This document shows, piece by piece, positions 45,881 to 58,125 of a DNA stretch of 64,000 bases. The translations under genes and the position numbers were made by a program. The stretch lies in contig NC_072795.1 in NCBI RefSeq assembly GCF_028583425.1, forward strand, positions 68,586,001 to 68,650,000. The letters are read 5' to 3'. Source of the stretch: Eublepharis macularius (taxonomy: Eukaryota; Chordata; Lepidosauria; Squamata; Eublepharidae). Below the pieces are notes generated by a model, which was not told the origin of the DNA, searched no databases, and worked only from the letters and a program-made list of their open reading frames with translations. The stretch's first letter is position 1. Each line of letters begins with the position of its first letter.

Positions 45881-47754
45881 CTCTTGGTCAATTACCCAGT
45901 ATACCCAGATTCCTCTCATTCTTTTCCCACAGACAAAACACTGATTTTGAAACTAGGAAAATTTTACTTCTTTGGTTCTATAAACCTAAGCATAGACAAA
46001 GCATGTTAAAGAGTAACTAAAAGTCACCTTGTGAATACCTCTTTAATGAGCACAGAGAAATTATGTTGCATTTCCAGTTATTTCTAATAACTGCTCAGAA
46101 CAAACAAAACTGGAAAACTGTTCTGCCAGATTTTCTTGTTCCCCATCCCAGGACCGCAGGGTTCATTAACAACAGACAAAAGGAGGACACCCATCTAGCT
46201 AGAAAAGGATCATAACCCAAGCACAAAAAAGAAGCTTTAGCCAACTAGCCAGGTCTGGGACAGTGTTTACTTACAACTATATTCTGATCTTGCATAAATC
46301 TACTACCTGCATAAATCTACTACCAGCCAAGAGCCACAACAGCATATGACATTAGCCTTGGTTAAATGGAAGATGGACCTGCTACTGTCCCAGTTTAAAG
46401 ACGTCTTCTTAGGTATTCATGTATTCTAAAGAACACCCAATTGCTGAAGAGCTGCACTAGCACAGGAAAAATTTGGAGGGCCTGTTTCCCCATACCTTAT
46501 CTCAACAATGCATCTGGCATCTTGGTAATCCAGACAGCATTCACTACACTGGTGGTTTTTAAACTGCTGTGCAGACACCACCACTGGTTTATAGGATGTT
46601 TTCAGGTGCACTCCCTGAGTCCACAATGAAACCAAGAGAAGAAAAAAACTGAAGAGCCAGTGGTTTCTTTTTCATCTCTACTACATGCTGGACAGGGAAT
46701 TCACTTCTCAGTTTAAATTGTAGCATTTAACCTGAAAAGCAGCTTACCTCTTCAGCAGTGTAAGCAGCTGCACTGGAAATGGCAAAGAAAACCCCCCGTA
46801 TTTCTCCCCATATAGCCTCACTGGATTACAGTAGCATACAGGAAATGCAGGAGTACAGTTTTAATCTTGAAACTGTCAAGCATCTTCCCACATTGGCTAT
46901 AACATTAAGAAAACTGTAGTGGTCTACAGACAAAACAAAACAAAAACACCAACGAAATCAAAATAACCTTCCATGCAACCAGGCTGAAAAGCACTTCAAG
47001 CACATATCTCAGCTCACTTAACATTTGGAGGCCCAGCTATTGGCTGCAGTGCTAACTGAGGGCATTTGGCTTTTGTATATGTACACAGATGCAATTATGT
47101 TTGAAAGGAGGGGCTCTGCCCCAAGCAGAGTGCCAGTACACTGTGTTCCAAGGAAAGACACATGATTAACCCTACTACTATATAGGGCAGTCTCATGACT
47201 TTCTTGCAAGAAAAAAGGCCATTGGCTTTGATAGTCGTCATACAGGGAGATCTGGTAGGAACACACAAATTCCTTAGCTTCATTGCATAAATGTCTTCAT
47301 TTCTTTCTTGTGCACAAACGTCTTCTTCATTTCTCAATTTCACATCTCCCTGCCATTTCGTTACTTTAGCAATTCTGGGATTTGTAACAGACCACGCCCA
47401 TTTCTTTTTCAAGACAGGCCTGCAGACTTGCCCCCACTCTACACCGTGAAAATCATGATAACAAACAATGAAACCCATTGAATATTATCATCGCTCATCA
47501 ATTGAGGCCACTCCAATTGATGAATTATCAGTTGTTACCTAAGTAATGGCAACAGTTACTATTGAGGCTTTTAGTAAGAGACTCTGTGGGCATTTTATTT
47601 AAAAACAGACATTAAAGACAACATCAGTTAAGGATGCCAATAACTCCTTCTCTATCTTCCTGTTCAGTGAAGCAAAGAAAGGAGTGAAGGCAACGCAACT
47701 TTGATTAAGAAGGGACTGGGATGCAACCAGAAAGCTGTGGCACTAAGAGCTTAC

Positions 47755-47829
47755 GTGCATGTGTGTGTATAGGAGAGGGGGGTGCTCAGCCTGTGTGCAT
47801 GCATGAGTATAGGGCAGGGGGTGCTCAAC
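47755..47829 (+). repeat. Imperfect 37-bp tandem duplication
   Basis: Two successive units end in GGGGGGTGCTCAGC and CAGGGGGTGCTCAAC, each preceded by TGTGCAT and AGTATAGGG or TGTATAGGA. Confidence 0.7.
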
Positions 47830-48344
47830 TATATTGCTCCTCAAAAGCCTACTTTTGTTATACTGTGCAGTGACAAAATTAAATATTCAAACCATAACAA
47901 AAGACTCAAGCTTGCCTACTAGTCTGAATATTTGTTTCCCCAACCCCTTTAACATCTGCTTTCCAGATCCAGAATACTGGAATTACTCCAGAGAGAAGCA
48001 AACCAGAGAGGGAGAATGGGGGAGGGAAGCAGGAATCAGTACAGAACCACTAATTTTGGAAAATGTCACATTTAAGGAGGTGAATGTTAGAAACTTTAAG
48101 GTGGAATCTGTTTACTTAATTATTAGAATTGTCTCCTTTTGTGGTACTTGAATCTAGTTAGGATACAGCTTTGGCAAACACTTTGGCAAACACAGTAACT
48201 CTGGATTTAAAGGCAACCATTCCATTCCATGAGTTCTAATAAACCAATTTGATGTGGACGGCCGAAATTACTTTGCCTTCCTCCCCTCCTCCTTCTGAAG
48301 TCTCACATGGCTCCATCATGCGTTTCTGTAACTGACATGCTAAA

Positions 48345-48530
48345 GAGGCACAGCTCATTGGTAGAGCATCTGCTTTGCATGCAGAAGGTTCCAGGTTTGA
48401 CCTCTGGCATCTTCAGTTAAAGGAACAGATAGTAGTTAATGCCCTGGAGCACCACAGCCAGACAGTGTAAGCACTACTGACCCTTGATAGACCAATGTTC
48501 TGACCCATTATAAGGCAGCTTCCTGTGTTC
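48345..48530 (+). repeat. tRNA-Ala-derived squamate SINE
   Basis: The head CAGCTCATTGGTAGAGCATC, TGCTTTGCATGCAGAAGG, TTCCAGGTTTGACC preserves the A and B boxes and an anticodon arm with TGC (alanine). The body CATCTTCAGTTAAAGGAACA leads to GACCAATGTTCTGACCCATT and the end ATAAGGCAGCTTCCTGTGTT. It is a SINE head, not a functional tRNA gene: the acceptor stem does not close. Confidence 0.85.
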
Positions 48531-49150
48531 CTGGGCTGGGAAATGCGTACTTTCAGGAGGTTGGGTAAGGCACAGCTGAGACACAGGAGGAGTACTCAGG
48601 GTAAAAGTTAAAATTCTCATTGAGAGTCAGCATTTCATTTAGGCATCGGAAAACACATGAGGTTCAAGCATACAGTTGTAACAGATTCAATTTATTGCAT
48701 TAATGTTGTTCTAAGCACCAATCCCCCTTCAGCACACCAGTCCCAATTACCCAACCTAACCATTATCGTTCATACCTTCTTGCAATCAGTTGTATTCATG
48801 ACAGCAGAGAAAAGGGGAAAACAAATTAGGGGGTTCTATTTTAAATAAAAATGGTATCATTTAAAGAATGGACAACATTGGAGCAGTTTCATGTGAGCTA
48901 CGATGTCTTGAGCTAACAATGCAGTCCACAGCTGGTGCTTCTTTACAGAAACATGTTTTATTGGCCATGTTACGGTAGAGGATTCTGCCTCAATGTGCGT
49001 GGCAAAAATAGGAACCCCGTGCACTATAGAGGCAGAACAGGGCAGCCTCCTGTACACTCTGTCAAAAGGAGGATACACCTCCCAGCACATGCGGTTGTCT
49101 AGCCTAGTCTCTGCTATTTGGATCTTACTAATACTATAACCGAAGGGGCA

Positions 49151-49310
49151 AGAACATAAAAGCACCCTGCTGGATCAGACTAAAGAACCATTTAGTCCAG
49201 CATGCCCATTCACACAGTGTGCAACCAGATGACTCTTGAACAATCTATTAGCAGTGACTATAGACAACAGCCTCCACCTGTTGCAACCACCACCCCGTGA
49301 CTGGTATATA
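49151..49310 (+). repeat. Reptile interspersed repeat (CCTGCTGGATCAGAC type)
   Basis: AGAACATAAAAGCACCCTGC, TGGATCAGACTAAAGAACCA, TTTAGTCCAGCATGCCCATT and GTGCAACCAGATGACTCTTG are recognisable as a common squamate repeat. I cannot state its class. Confidence 0.65.
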
Positions 49311-50575
49311 TCACTATACTGCCTGAAACATAGAGGTTTCATTAAACTAGCATTGCAACCACCATCAGACAGACTTACCCTATGTGATGTTGTTTAGAAC
49401 CCTTACAAAACTATCTAAAGCAAGTGGGTGTCCTACATCTTGTGATAGTGAATTGCTCACATTGACTTATGCATTCTTCGAAGCAACGTTTCCTTTTGCC
49501 TGTTTTCCATTTTCTGCCTACCACTAAATGATCCAGAGTTCTAGTATGATGCAAAAGGGAGAAAACTATCTTCCCACCCACGTATCAAATGATACAACAT
49601 GCTTGCTGCAAATGTGGCCTGTTGAACTTTACATTGAAATAACAGGATCAGCTTTGTGGGTCCCAAATTGGACAGTCCTATGTGTTGTTCTGAAACTGGC
49701 ATCAGACTAGTTTAAATTTCCCAGATTGTGCATTAGCACAGACTTTTTCCTCACATCACTGAACAATCCTAAAAAGTTAATTTGGAAAGGCAGGGGCTCC
49801 ATATTGGGGAAGGCATGATCTTAAGGCAAGCTTAAGCACTACCCCTCCCATCTGCACACTTTCGACGTAGTAAAATATTTGCAAAGTTAGTAGGTCTCTT
49901 ATTTTGGCCTCCTTTTTCAATGAAAATACTGAAGACTGCAAGAGATTTCAGGCCCCTGCTGAGCATAAGATAAAAAATGTCTGCCAGTAACTAGAAAATC
50001 TTTCAGAAACAAAAGGAGCTGTCATAAACTGGAGGGAGCGGAGTTTGGGATATTGCAAAGTACTGTACACCCTGCTCCTGAACCCTTGGCTTTGGATTAA
50101 AGTCCAGTAAATGATTTAGAAAAAGAAGAATGTGGAGCTGACACTGAGCCAGTCATTCCTTGCTCATCATGTAGGGAGTCTGTTCCCCCTCTGTCGTTTG
50201 CATTTATTATTGATGGAAGAATTAATGAGGATGAAATGGGTGAACATGTTTATGGAATACACAGACCTCTGTGTGGTTCCATTATTCATAGCTCTAGTGC
50301 TTTAATAATGACCAAAAGTCAGACTACAAAAGCAAATCACCATCTATGGAAAATATCTTGTTTTATATGCAAAACAAGCAAGGAAATAGGACAGCTCATA
50401 AGATAAAAAAGGATCTCTAGGGCAATCCAGTGGAACTCGCTACAATAAACTAGGATTCACAGGTCCCTCTGTTTAATCAAGCTCTCCTTAGAAGCTACCC
50501 ATGGACTCGACAGCTTTTTACAGAAACTTCTTGACCAGCTGTTTTTGACTTAGAAGTTCCCTCTGAAGCCTATAA

Positions 50576-50657
50576 CTGTAATCCTTTGCATGTTTATATA
50601 GGAGTAAACATAAATTAACTCAGTGGCACTTATCTCCAAGGAAACATGCTTTTGCAG
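50576..50657 (+). repeat. ~80-bp palindromic reptile repeat
   Basis: ACTGTAATCCTTTGCATGTT, TATATAGGAGTAAACATAAA, TTAACTCAGTGGCACTTATC and CAAGGAAACATGCTTTTGCA form two imperfect inverted halves. Confidence 0.65.
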
Positions 50658-51194
50658 CTAAATCTGAATCTGGCTTCTGCAGCTAAAAAGCCACCATGAT
50701 ACACTCCTTGTATCTTGGATTTCTCTCAAATCAATTAGCAACTGGAGTCTACTATGCCGAGCACTCCAAAGACATGATGCTTACGTGGCATTTAATGGAT
50801 GTGGAACAGTGGCATTTTTTAAAATCCAGGTTTTATTTGGAATTAGCCATTTAAGGATATTTGACAACCCAGAAGGAAACTTTTTGAATTACTGCTATTC
50901 TGGATTAAGTGTTTTCAAAAGTTCTGTATTTTTTGGCATTTAATCAGACGTGATTAGAATACATCTCTGCAAAGTTTCCTTTTTTACTGCCATTATACAA
51001 CATGCTTAAATACAAATGAGCTGGTAACTTTCCAACATTATCAACAATTTTAAAAACCACACCTCACTGAATCACTCCTTCCCATCTCAACTATTGCAAG
51101 ATCAATTACTCATGTAAGAGCTGTTTTTGGATTTTGTTCTCAACCTGATAGAAATCAATTCCAGAAGCCTTTTAAAAAACATATATTTCTACAA

Positions 51195-51690
51195 AGTATT
51201 TATTTTATAACTGATCTTATGCGGCTTGATTAGCATTCTCCGAGATAATGAAAATATCCTTGGGATGTGTCCAGTTATTCAGTATTTGGGGGAAGTCATT
51301 TCTCATATTAATTTTGCATTAAAATACTCACAGATTTTTGAAGATGTACTTCTAAACTCTTTGTCTGACTCCTAGAGTCTAAATGATGATCAACAACGAA
51401 AGTGGGCCTTCCATGCCCTAACTGTAGCCAAAAGACTTATATCACATCATTGGAAAGACAAATGCCCACCTCTGCTAATACCGTGCATTGAGGACCCTAC
51501 AACCTGAGCAACAGTTGAATGTATAGCATACGGATCACAATTGTATATGGATTTATATTTAGATATTTGGGGACCTTTCATAGAAGCTTACATGTAGACT
51601 TGCCACCACTGTTGTTATATTTTTTGCTGTTATTTATTTGTTCTGTATAATGATAAAACCTTTTTTTAAAGGATAAAGAAAATATCATCC
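51195..51690 (+). mobile_element. L1-type LINE, 3' end only
   Basis: The plus-strand translation shows an ORF2 C-terminus: CPVIQYLGEVISHINFALKY, then LNDDQQRKWAFHALTVAKRL, ISHHWKDKCPPLL and ATVECIAYGSQLYMDLYLDI with WGPFIEA. It is interrupted by in-frame stops and followed by a short AT-rich 3' end (GATAAAACCTTTTTTTAAAG). Nearly all of the element is missing, as is usual for 5'-truncated L1 copies. It lies antisense to SH3PXD2A and ends about 90 bp from the next exon. Confidence 0.75.
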
Positions 51691-51776
51691 CATTTTAGAT
51701 AAACATCTTAAGGTACATTGTGGTGAAACTAATATCTAAAAGGCTGGATATCCCCAGAGTGATCCCCCCCCCTTAC

Positions 51777-51894
51777 CTTATGTACCACCATCCTTCCAGG
51801 TTCTTTTGAATGACCTCCACAGTGACTCCCTTTTCAAATCCGATTTCATCCTTCCCTTGGCTGGTGTACGACTGGATTGTGACATATTTCTCTT
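51777..51894 (-). CDS. SH3PXD2A: SH3PXD2A coding exon: first part of SH3-2
   Basis: The 118-bp exon reads [20 protein letters not shown] then [20 protein letters not shown], the ALYDY-like start, RT loop and WW motif of SH3 domain 2. AA at the start completes GAA with the G of the upstream exon, and AG at the end completes AGG with the next. The acceptor is TTTGCTAG and the donor GTAAGG. Small differences from mammals ([10 protein letters not shown] for VQPYTSQSKD) are conservative. Confidence 0.96.
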
Positions 51895-53487
51895 CTAGCA
51901 AAGAAAGAAGAGGTAACATCAGCTAGGATCAGAACTTGCACCAGCTGTTTCTCTTCTCTGATTGCTTTTAACAATGATTCTGCAGCAATTAAATGTGGAA
52001 ACATTACAGAGGTGGAGTTTTGCTCGAGAGACCCTGTACCTATTAGCTATCATGCTGCAAGCATGCCTGTATCAGCTCCTCGCCACCGCCCTGCACCTTC
52101 CATGCCAACAAATGAGACAGGGTCTCTTGGGGGGGGGGGCTCCCCCAGTTCTTACATATGGTATTGACAAAGATCAGACTAGCTGCCAGAGTAGCAAAGC
52201 GTCACTAGAGGAACTTGCTCCAGCTGGCTCCATTTAGCACACACATGGTTATGTTAAACACTGAATTGCTGGAACCCAAAAGCTGATGCTGGAGTGCGAC
52301 CAATACGCCTCCAATGCAAAGGAATGGGCTGACCTACCCTCTTCACACCCCTAGAAACAATACAGCTTTACAGCACTAGGCAGTCAGTATGTGTTTTCAT
52401 GATTAGATCATATTGTACCTTTCCTAGACCTCAACGCTCAAGAGAAAGGGAACTGTCACTCTCTATGCATCTTTTAAATAAAGTTAACCCAGAATGTCAA
52501 GACTGAATCAACAGCCTTTCAAGTATTCAGGAATGGGGAATTCTAATCCCTGCATTGTTACTAAATGCTTGATAAAAAGCCCACCCAATCCAAGCACTAA
52601 CCAAGTATTAATATTGATTGTTGTACCTCCAGTATGGGAGTCAAATGAGGAACATGCCCTGGATTATCCAGGGGCTCATCTCATCATATTAAACTTGCTT
52701 CTCTCTAATTTATCCCTCAATCATGTAAGCAATTTTAGGATTGTGGGTTTAAGAGTAATCCTAAAATAACAGATTGCACAAAAGGAGCTCTTTACAGGCC
52801 TTTCCAGACTGGCATTTACTGTATTTGCACGTGTGCACACAAACACTCAGCATCCCATTGTATTCTTAATGAAGTGTTTATGCTAGTCCTTCAACCCTCC
52901 ATGGAAGCTTCAGTATACATGATGCAGTTGTGGTTACTCCAAGGGCTGCTGTGTCCAACAGTTACAGTGGGGAAACAGGGGTACCAGATTTCCAGGACCC
53001 AGGCTGCTCTGGGTGCTAAGAAACCCACTCATCTTATTGTGCTGTCATGTTAGAGCAGAGTAGGACTCATGCTTTCTCTTTATTCACTTTTCTCACCATT
53101 TGCTTGCCCTTTCCCTGCCTCTCCGCACTCCAGTGTTACTTTTTAAAAAGTGATGATAGTTTGCAATGGGGAAGTAAACATAATTGTGGAGTGTATGTTT
53201 GCATGCACACATACGTATGTGTGGAGGGGATCCCGTCACTCTTACTTATTTTATACAAACTCTCCTGTACATGAGAGATGCAGTACTCTGTCCTGGCGGA
53301 CTACCAACTGAACTAATATCAATGGAATCATTAATGTTTTACCCCCTCTTCCACAACCATTGGTGGGGGGTGGGGGGATGAGCATGAGTCTAAAACCAAG
53401 TGTCAAGCTTCTGAAGTCTTATCACAAAAAGCTGATTTTTAGTAACAGCTGCTTGAATACTGGGCATTCCAAACTCCCAACAAAAGA

Positions 53488-53652
<165 letters not shown>

Positions 53653-54206
53653 TTCATGGTTTCATGCTTCATGTGCCTTTTGGAGCCTCCTCGCATCCTT
53701 TGGGTTCAGTCATTCAGAAAAAACGGTAGGAGTTTGCAAGAGATACCATACACTGGCATCCACCATCAATGGCTCATGAAAACCGACAAAGCTCACCACC
53801 ACAATTTTAACCTATCTTCCATTATTTACCCCCTAATGTGTGCTGTGTGCTCCGAAGCTCTAAGCGAGCTTGCTCATGCTGCTCCTAGCCCCAATCACTG
53901 TCAGTAACATAGTAGTCTATGAACACTGGAAGAACTCAAAGAGGACCACCCCTCCCTGTATGTCTCTGTGCATCAACAGTGGCATTTTGATTGTGAGCTT
54001 CTAGTTGCTACCTTGCTTAAGGTACTCTGCTTGGTGTTTACTAAAACCTGGCCCTTTTCATACACTAGCTTCCACCATGTGGAGGAGTCTTACTCCAGAT
54101 GGGAGCATATAGACTTTAGAAGGTGCTTTAAGTCCATTTATGTTGAGGGCTTTTAATGAGGTTTAAACTGCAAGCTTTTGGGAGGGGATGTTAACAGAGC
54201 ATTATT

Positions 54207-54450
54207 GACAGTTTGGTGTAGTGGTTAAGAGCAGCAGGACTCTAATCTGGAGAACCAGGTTTAATTCCCCACTCCACCACTTGAAGCCAGCTGGGTGACC
54301 ATGGGTCAGTCACAGCTCTTCCAGAGCTCTCTCAGCCACATCCACCTCACAGGGTGATTGTTGTGGGGAGAATAATAACATACTTTGTAAACTGCTCTGA
54401 GTGAATATTGTCCTGAAGGGCGGTATATAAATCGAATGTTGTTGTTGTTG
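54207..54450 (+). repeat. Squamate MIR/CORE-like tRNA SINE, full length
   Basis: ACAGTTTGGTGTAGTGGTTA, GAGCAGCAGGACTCTAATCT, CCAGCTGGGTGACCATGGGT, CTCACAGGGTGATTGTTGTG, GGCGGTATATAAATCGAATG and a (GTT)n tail. It is very close to the copy at 15383-15631 across its length, so the family was active rather recently. Confidence 0.88.
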
Positions 54451-54524
54451 TATTTTTCATCTTGGAATTGTAAGCTACAAGGAAGAGGCAGGCAGAACTT
54501 TAGCAAATAAATAAATAGTTTTAG

Positions 54525-55645
54525 GTGAGTAGCCATGTTAGTTTGCAGTTGAACAGCAAGATTTAAGTCCAGTGGCACATTTGTATGTAGTCAACCCTGG
54601 CCTCCGCAATGTTTAATAGCTGTTTGATAGTTGCCTGTGATATAAAAAATCGCAGGGCCCCTGGGTCAAAGCTGCCTGATCTGCAAGACGGGAATTCCAG
54701 CCGGCTGGGCAGAGAGACCCACCTAGGAGACATTCATGCAAATGATGAGGACTGGAGGTGATTGATTTTACTACCTCCCCAGCTGAGGGTGTGAGATCGT
54801 GACAAGAAAGGGTCTCACTGAGTCACCCCACTTAGCACATTCCAAAGCCCCTCTTCCGTGATTAGATTCCCACCCCAAGACCGAGGATCAATCAATCAGC
54901 ACTGATAAGTTTATAATTTGTCTCTGGGAACATGCAGTTTTATATCTAAATTCATCGACTCAGCTCTGGGGAGATTCATTAGCAAACTGCCCCTTTGTAA
55001 GGCAGCAAGAGAGATTTTGCATTTCCTTTATCACATCCCAGCAGCACCAATCAAAGGTAATCAAACCTTTGTCATTCCCCAGAGATGACCTGTACAGTCT
55101 TTGTCCCAATGGCTGAGGGGGCTCCCCAGCCTCAGGACACGTTTTACTCTATAAGAACCAGGGCTCTTGCCCCATTCAAACAGTGCATGCTTCCCGGATC
55201 CAAGTGCTGTTCCCTTAGGGTCACTTTCTCTAAGACTCTCTCTTTCCCAGCTGAGAACGCAGGACATTTGAAGCTCTTCCTCCGTGGACTACTCTACTCT
55301 TTGGATAGATAATTATCACTCTGAAATCCTTTGAATATATTCCACTTTCACCTCTGTTTTTCCTAGGCATCTTGTGTGTTTGCGAACAATCTCGTGTGTG
55401 TGTGTGTTCCCCCTTCAATAAAGATACCCTTTTATTCAAGACCAGAGCCTCGTTTGCTTCCTTGGGGAGAGGACCCCATAAAAATTGGTGGAGTTATCCC
55501 GCAGTTACCTCTCTCGCATAGCTGTCTTCCTTGCCACTAATTCCCCCTACTTGCAAGGAGACCATTCCTGGTAACAACTTAAAGTCCAACAAGATTTTCA
55601 AGGTGTAAGCTTTTGAGAGTCAGAGCTCCCTTCCTCAGTCACTTG
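54525..55645 (-). repeat. Dispersed reptile repeat, minus strand, split by an LTR
   Basis: The left piece 54525-54581 (GTGAGTAGCCATGTTAGTTT, then AGCAAGATTTAAGTCCAGTG) and the right piece 55577-55645 (AAAGTCCAACAAGATTTTCA, then GTGTAAGCTTTTGAGAGTCA and GAGCTCCCTTCCTCAGTCAC) are consecutive parts of one repeat, interrupted by the LTR at 54582-55576. The right piece contains the hammerhead-like segment of the family. Confidence 0.65.
54582..55576 (+). mobile_element. Solo LTR of a retrovirus-like element (fossil)
   Basis: About 995 bp with TG at the left end and CA at the right. A TATA-like CTATAAGA lies at 55148-55155 and an AATAAA at 55418-55423, preceded by a GT-rich run. The order TATA, AATAAA and a terminal U5-like part is that of an LTR. 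No internal coding region or second LTR is present, so it is best read as a solo LTR left by recombination. It is younger than the repeat it splits. The flanks ACATT and ACTTA give no clean target duplication, and the family is not determined. Confidence 0.6.
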
Positions 55646-58125
55646 AAGACATAGCAGTCTTCATGTATCCAAGCGTTCTATGACCTCTCAAGCTGGTGTT
55701 CCTTACTCTTTGCCCATAGGTTTTGGAGAAATCACAAGTATATACAAGTTTATATTTAGGCGCAGTATGCCTTACTAGCGGTCTCATACTATGTAAATGA
55801 AAAATGTTATTCAAGCAATCCAATGAGTGAGCTGCAGATGGGGATTCTCATTTTCAGCATATCATGGCTGTCACCACCATCCCCACCATCTCCAAGAAAG
55901 CAACAATGAGAATGAGAATCATATCAATGACATCAATGAGAATCATATTCCCAAATATGTTACAGATGTACAGTTGGATACTGAACAGGTTATTTCTGTT
56001 GCTTGGAATAGTAAACTGAAGTTCCCAAGAAGCAACCATGAGAAACCTCCTTGGGTGACTTTCTATGGAGGATAAAACAGAGATCGCAGATGGCGGTAGA
56101 ATTCCTGATACCCATACAGCAGATACAGGTAGGATGGTTGAAAATGACAATACAAATGTAGAAGTACTAGTAACAGCAGCGGCTTTCAATAGAAAGCAGC
56201 AGACTTCTTGCTATCTGGAATGGACTAACTCTAGCTTTGAAGGTTGATTTCCAGAAATTAAAGGGAGATAGAGCTGCAAAATTTTGGCAATCTGAAACCA
56301 ATTCACACATTATAGTAACAACATTCTTGAAAACGTAATCACATCAGAGCAGCTGGCATGCAAACATGACACGCGAATAACTTATTTTTAACTATGTTTC
56401 TGAAACTGATTGAAATTCTTCAACAAGTTCCACTGGAGAAAGGGTGTGCTTTGGTAAGCAGCATCCATTCAAATTAAATGTTGGGCACAGCTTAAGAGAT
56501 AGGAAGTGCCGCCTCCATGTTTCTTTTGTTGGCAAGCTACAAGTGGCAGAGGGACAACAACAACAATCCCAGAACATCTTTTGCTTAGGCCACTAGTGAC
56601 CTGCTAGTCTGTCCGTGCTGCCCAGCTTGTGGCTCATCGGCCTTTCATTCCTGGCTTTAAAAAAAAGTCTTTGTGGAGACAAAGTCATCCTTCATTCTTT
56701 GCTTTCTCAAAAAGTTGGCAAAGCATCCAACAGCAACAGACTCCATCAAACCAAACCCTTGCCAGTGCCACATTAGGATTGCTGCTTTTGGACTCTTATC
56801 ACAAGGAGGACATGCTGAGTCATCAAAAGAAGACATTTTACATCATGCAAAAGAGAAAATTATATTCCTTTGGCAGGGGGATACAGCAGCCATTGGGAAC
56901 TGAGATTCTTAGGGTATAACAACACCAACACCAAAGGCTCTCTCATCAGCTTAAACAATTCCCTTTTGCTTTGCAACTGTATATCAGAGGAGTGCATATT
57001 GGGGCTGGGGGTGGTCTTGAAGAACATTCCCAGCATCTTAATCAAATTACACTTCCCAGGACTCTTTGGGGGAAAGCGGCAATATTTTAAGTAGTACAAA
57101 ACCAACGTAACTTGCCAGCATAGGCTCTACTTTAGTCCAATTCATAAGTTACAATAGTGCAGGTGGAGTTGTCACACTATTGCAAAGCTGCCTTTGCATT
57201 TCCAGTTTCAAGCAGCAATCATGGCACAATGGCAACCTTACTTAGGGCTGTTGTGTTATTGTAAGTTTAGGAAGTGGCCACTGTGCAACTGTTGGTAACT
57301 ACAACTCAGCCTCACAAGCAGGCTGAAGATTCCTCAGGAAGGATGCAAAGAGTAATGGACAGACATGTAGTCCAAGCAACCAATTAGTCAACATACTTTA
57401 CTTATATGAAAATGCTAGGTACTTTAGATGGCAGGGTGAATGCAGAAGAGCGAGTGACTGCAGAAACCCCAGCTACATAACATAACCTCATTTCAAAAAC
57501 ATACTGAAGTATCCCACTGTGACTTTTATAGGAAGATCAAAAAAAGTTTAAACTCACATATTTACTTAGGACTTGGAGACAGAGGGGCTGACATCATCAC
57601 TAACAATCAAAGCTCTGCTTTGTGTCTCTTACACACTAAAGTCTCTCTATGAAAAGCAGTTTCCTGCTACAACAGATCTAAGACAAAAGCATCTGTTTTT
57701 ATTGAAGTAAATTAGTTTTTATGCAATATATACAATGAATCCACACATAAACCTAAACTCAGGAGTTGCTTTGGAAATAACACATACATGGAGGGAACAG
57801 AAGCATGATTGCCTCATACTTTGTGTTCCTGTAGTGTTTGAAACACAATGTTGCATTGCCATTACCCAGGAAATGTGACAATGATTCCTGCACTGGAAGT
57901 TACACATCTCCTAGGTGGGGAACATGAAAATTTTCATTCAGATTCAGTACAATACACTGGGGAAAGGGTTCAGCATAAGCAATAATGCCCTAACACAATA
58001 GCAAACAATGATATGAGCAGAAGGAAGAATTAAGACACACAAACAGAGATGCAATGGCCTCCATACCGAAGAGGTGAGAATGTACAGGAACAAAATTTGA
58101 TTAGTATGATATAAGTTAATAGCAG

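Larger units (their letters stand above)
45543..51776 (-). other. SH3PXD2A: SH3PXD2A intron (6.2 kb)
   Basis: Holds a diverged SINE (45735-45880), an imperfect 37-bp tandem duplication (47755-47829), a tRNA-Ala SINE (48345-48530), a reptile interspersed repeat (49151-49310), a palindromic repeat (50576-50657) and an L1 3' end (51195-51690). A 9-bp perfect inverted repeat, CATCAATTG / CAATTGATG, is at 47496-47522. Nothing is recognised in 45890-47490 or 49320-50570. Confidence 0.85.

Noticed and set aside
47496-47522. 9-bp perfect inverted repeat CATCAATTG / CAATTGATG
   Set aside because: It is short enough to arise by chance, with no repeat or regulatory context.
48345-48400. Possible tRNA-Ala gene
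   Set aside because: The head keeps A and B boxes, but the acceptor stem does not close and the sequence continues into a SINE body.
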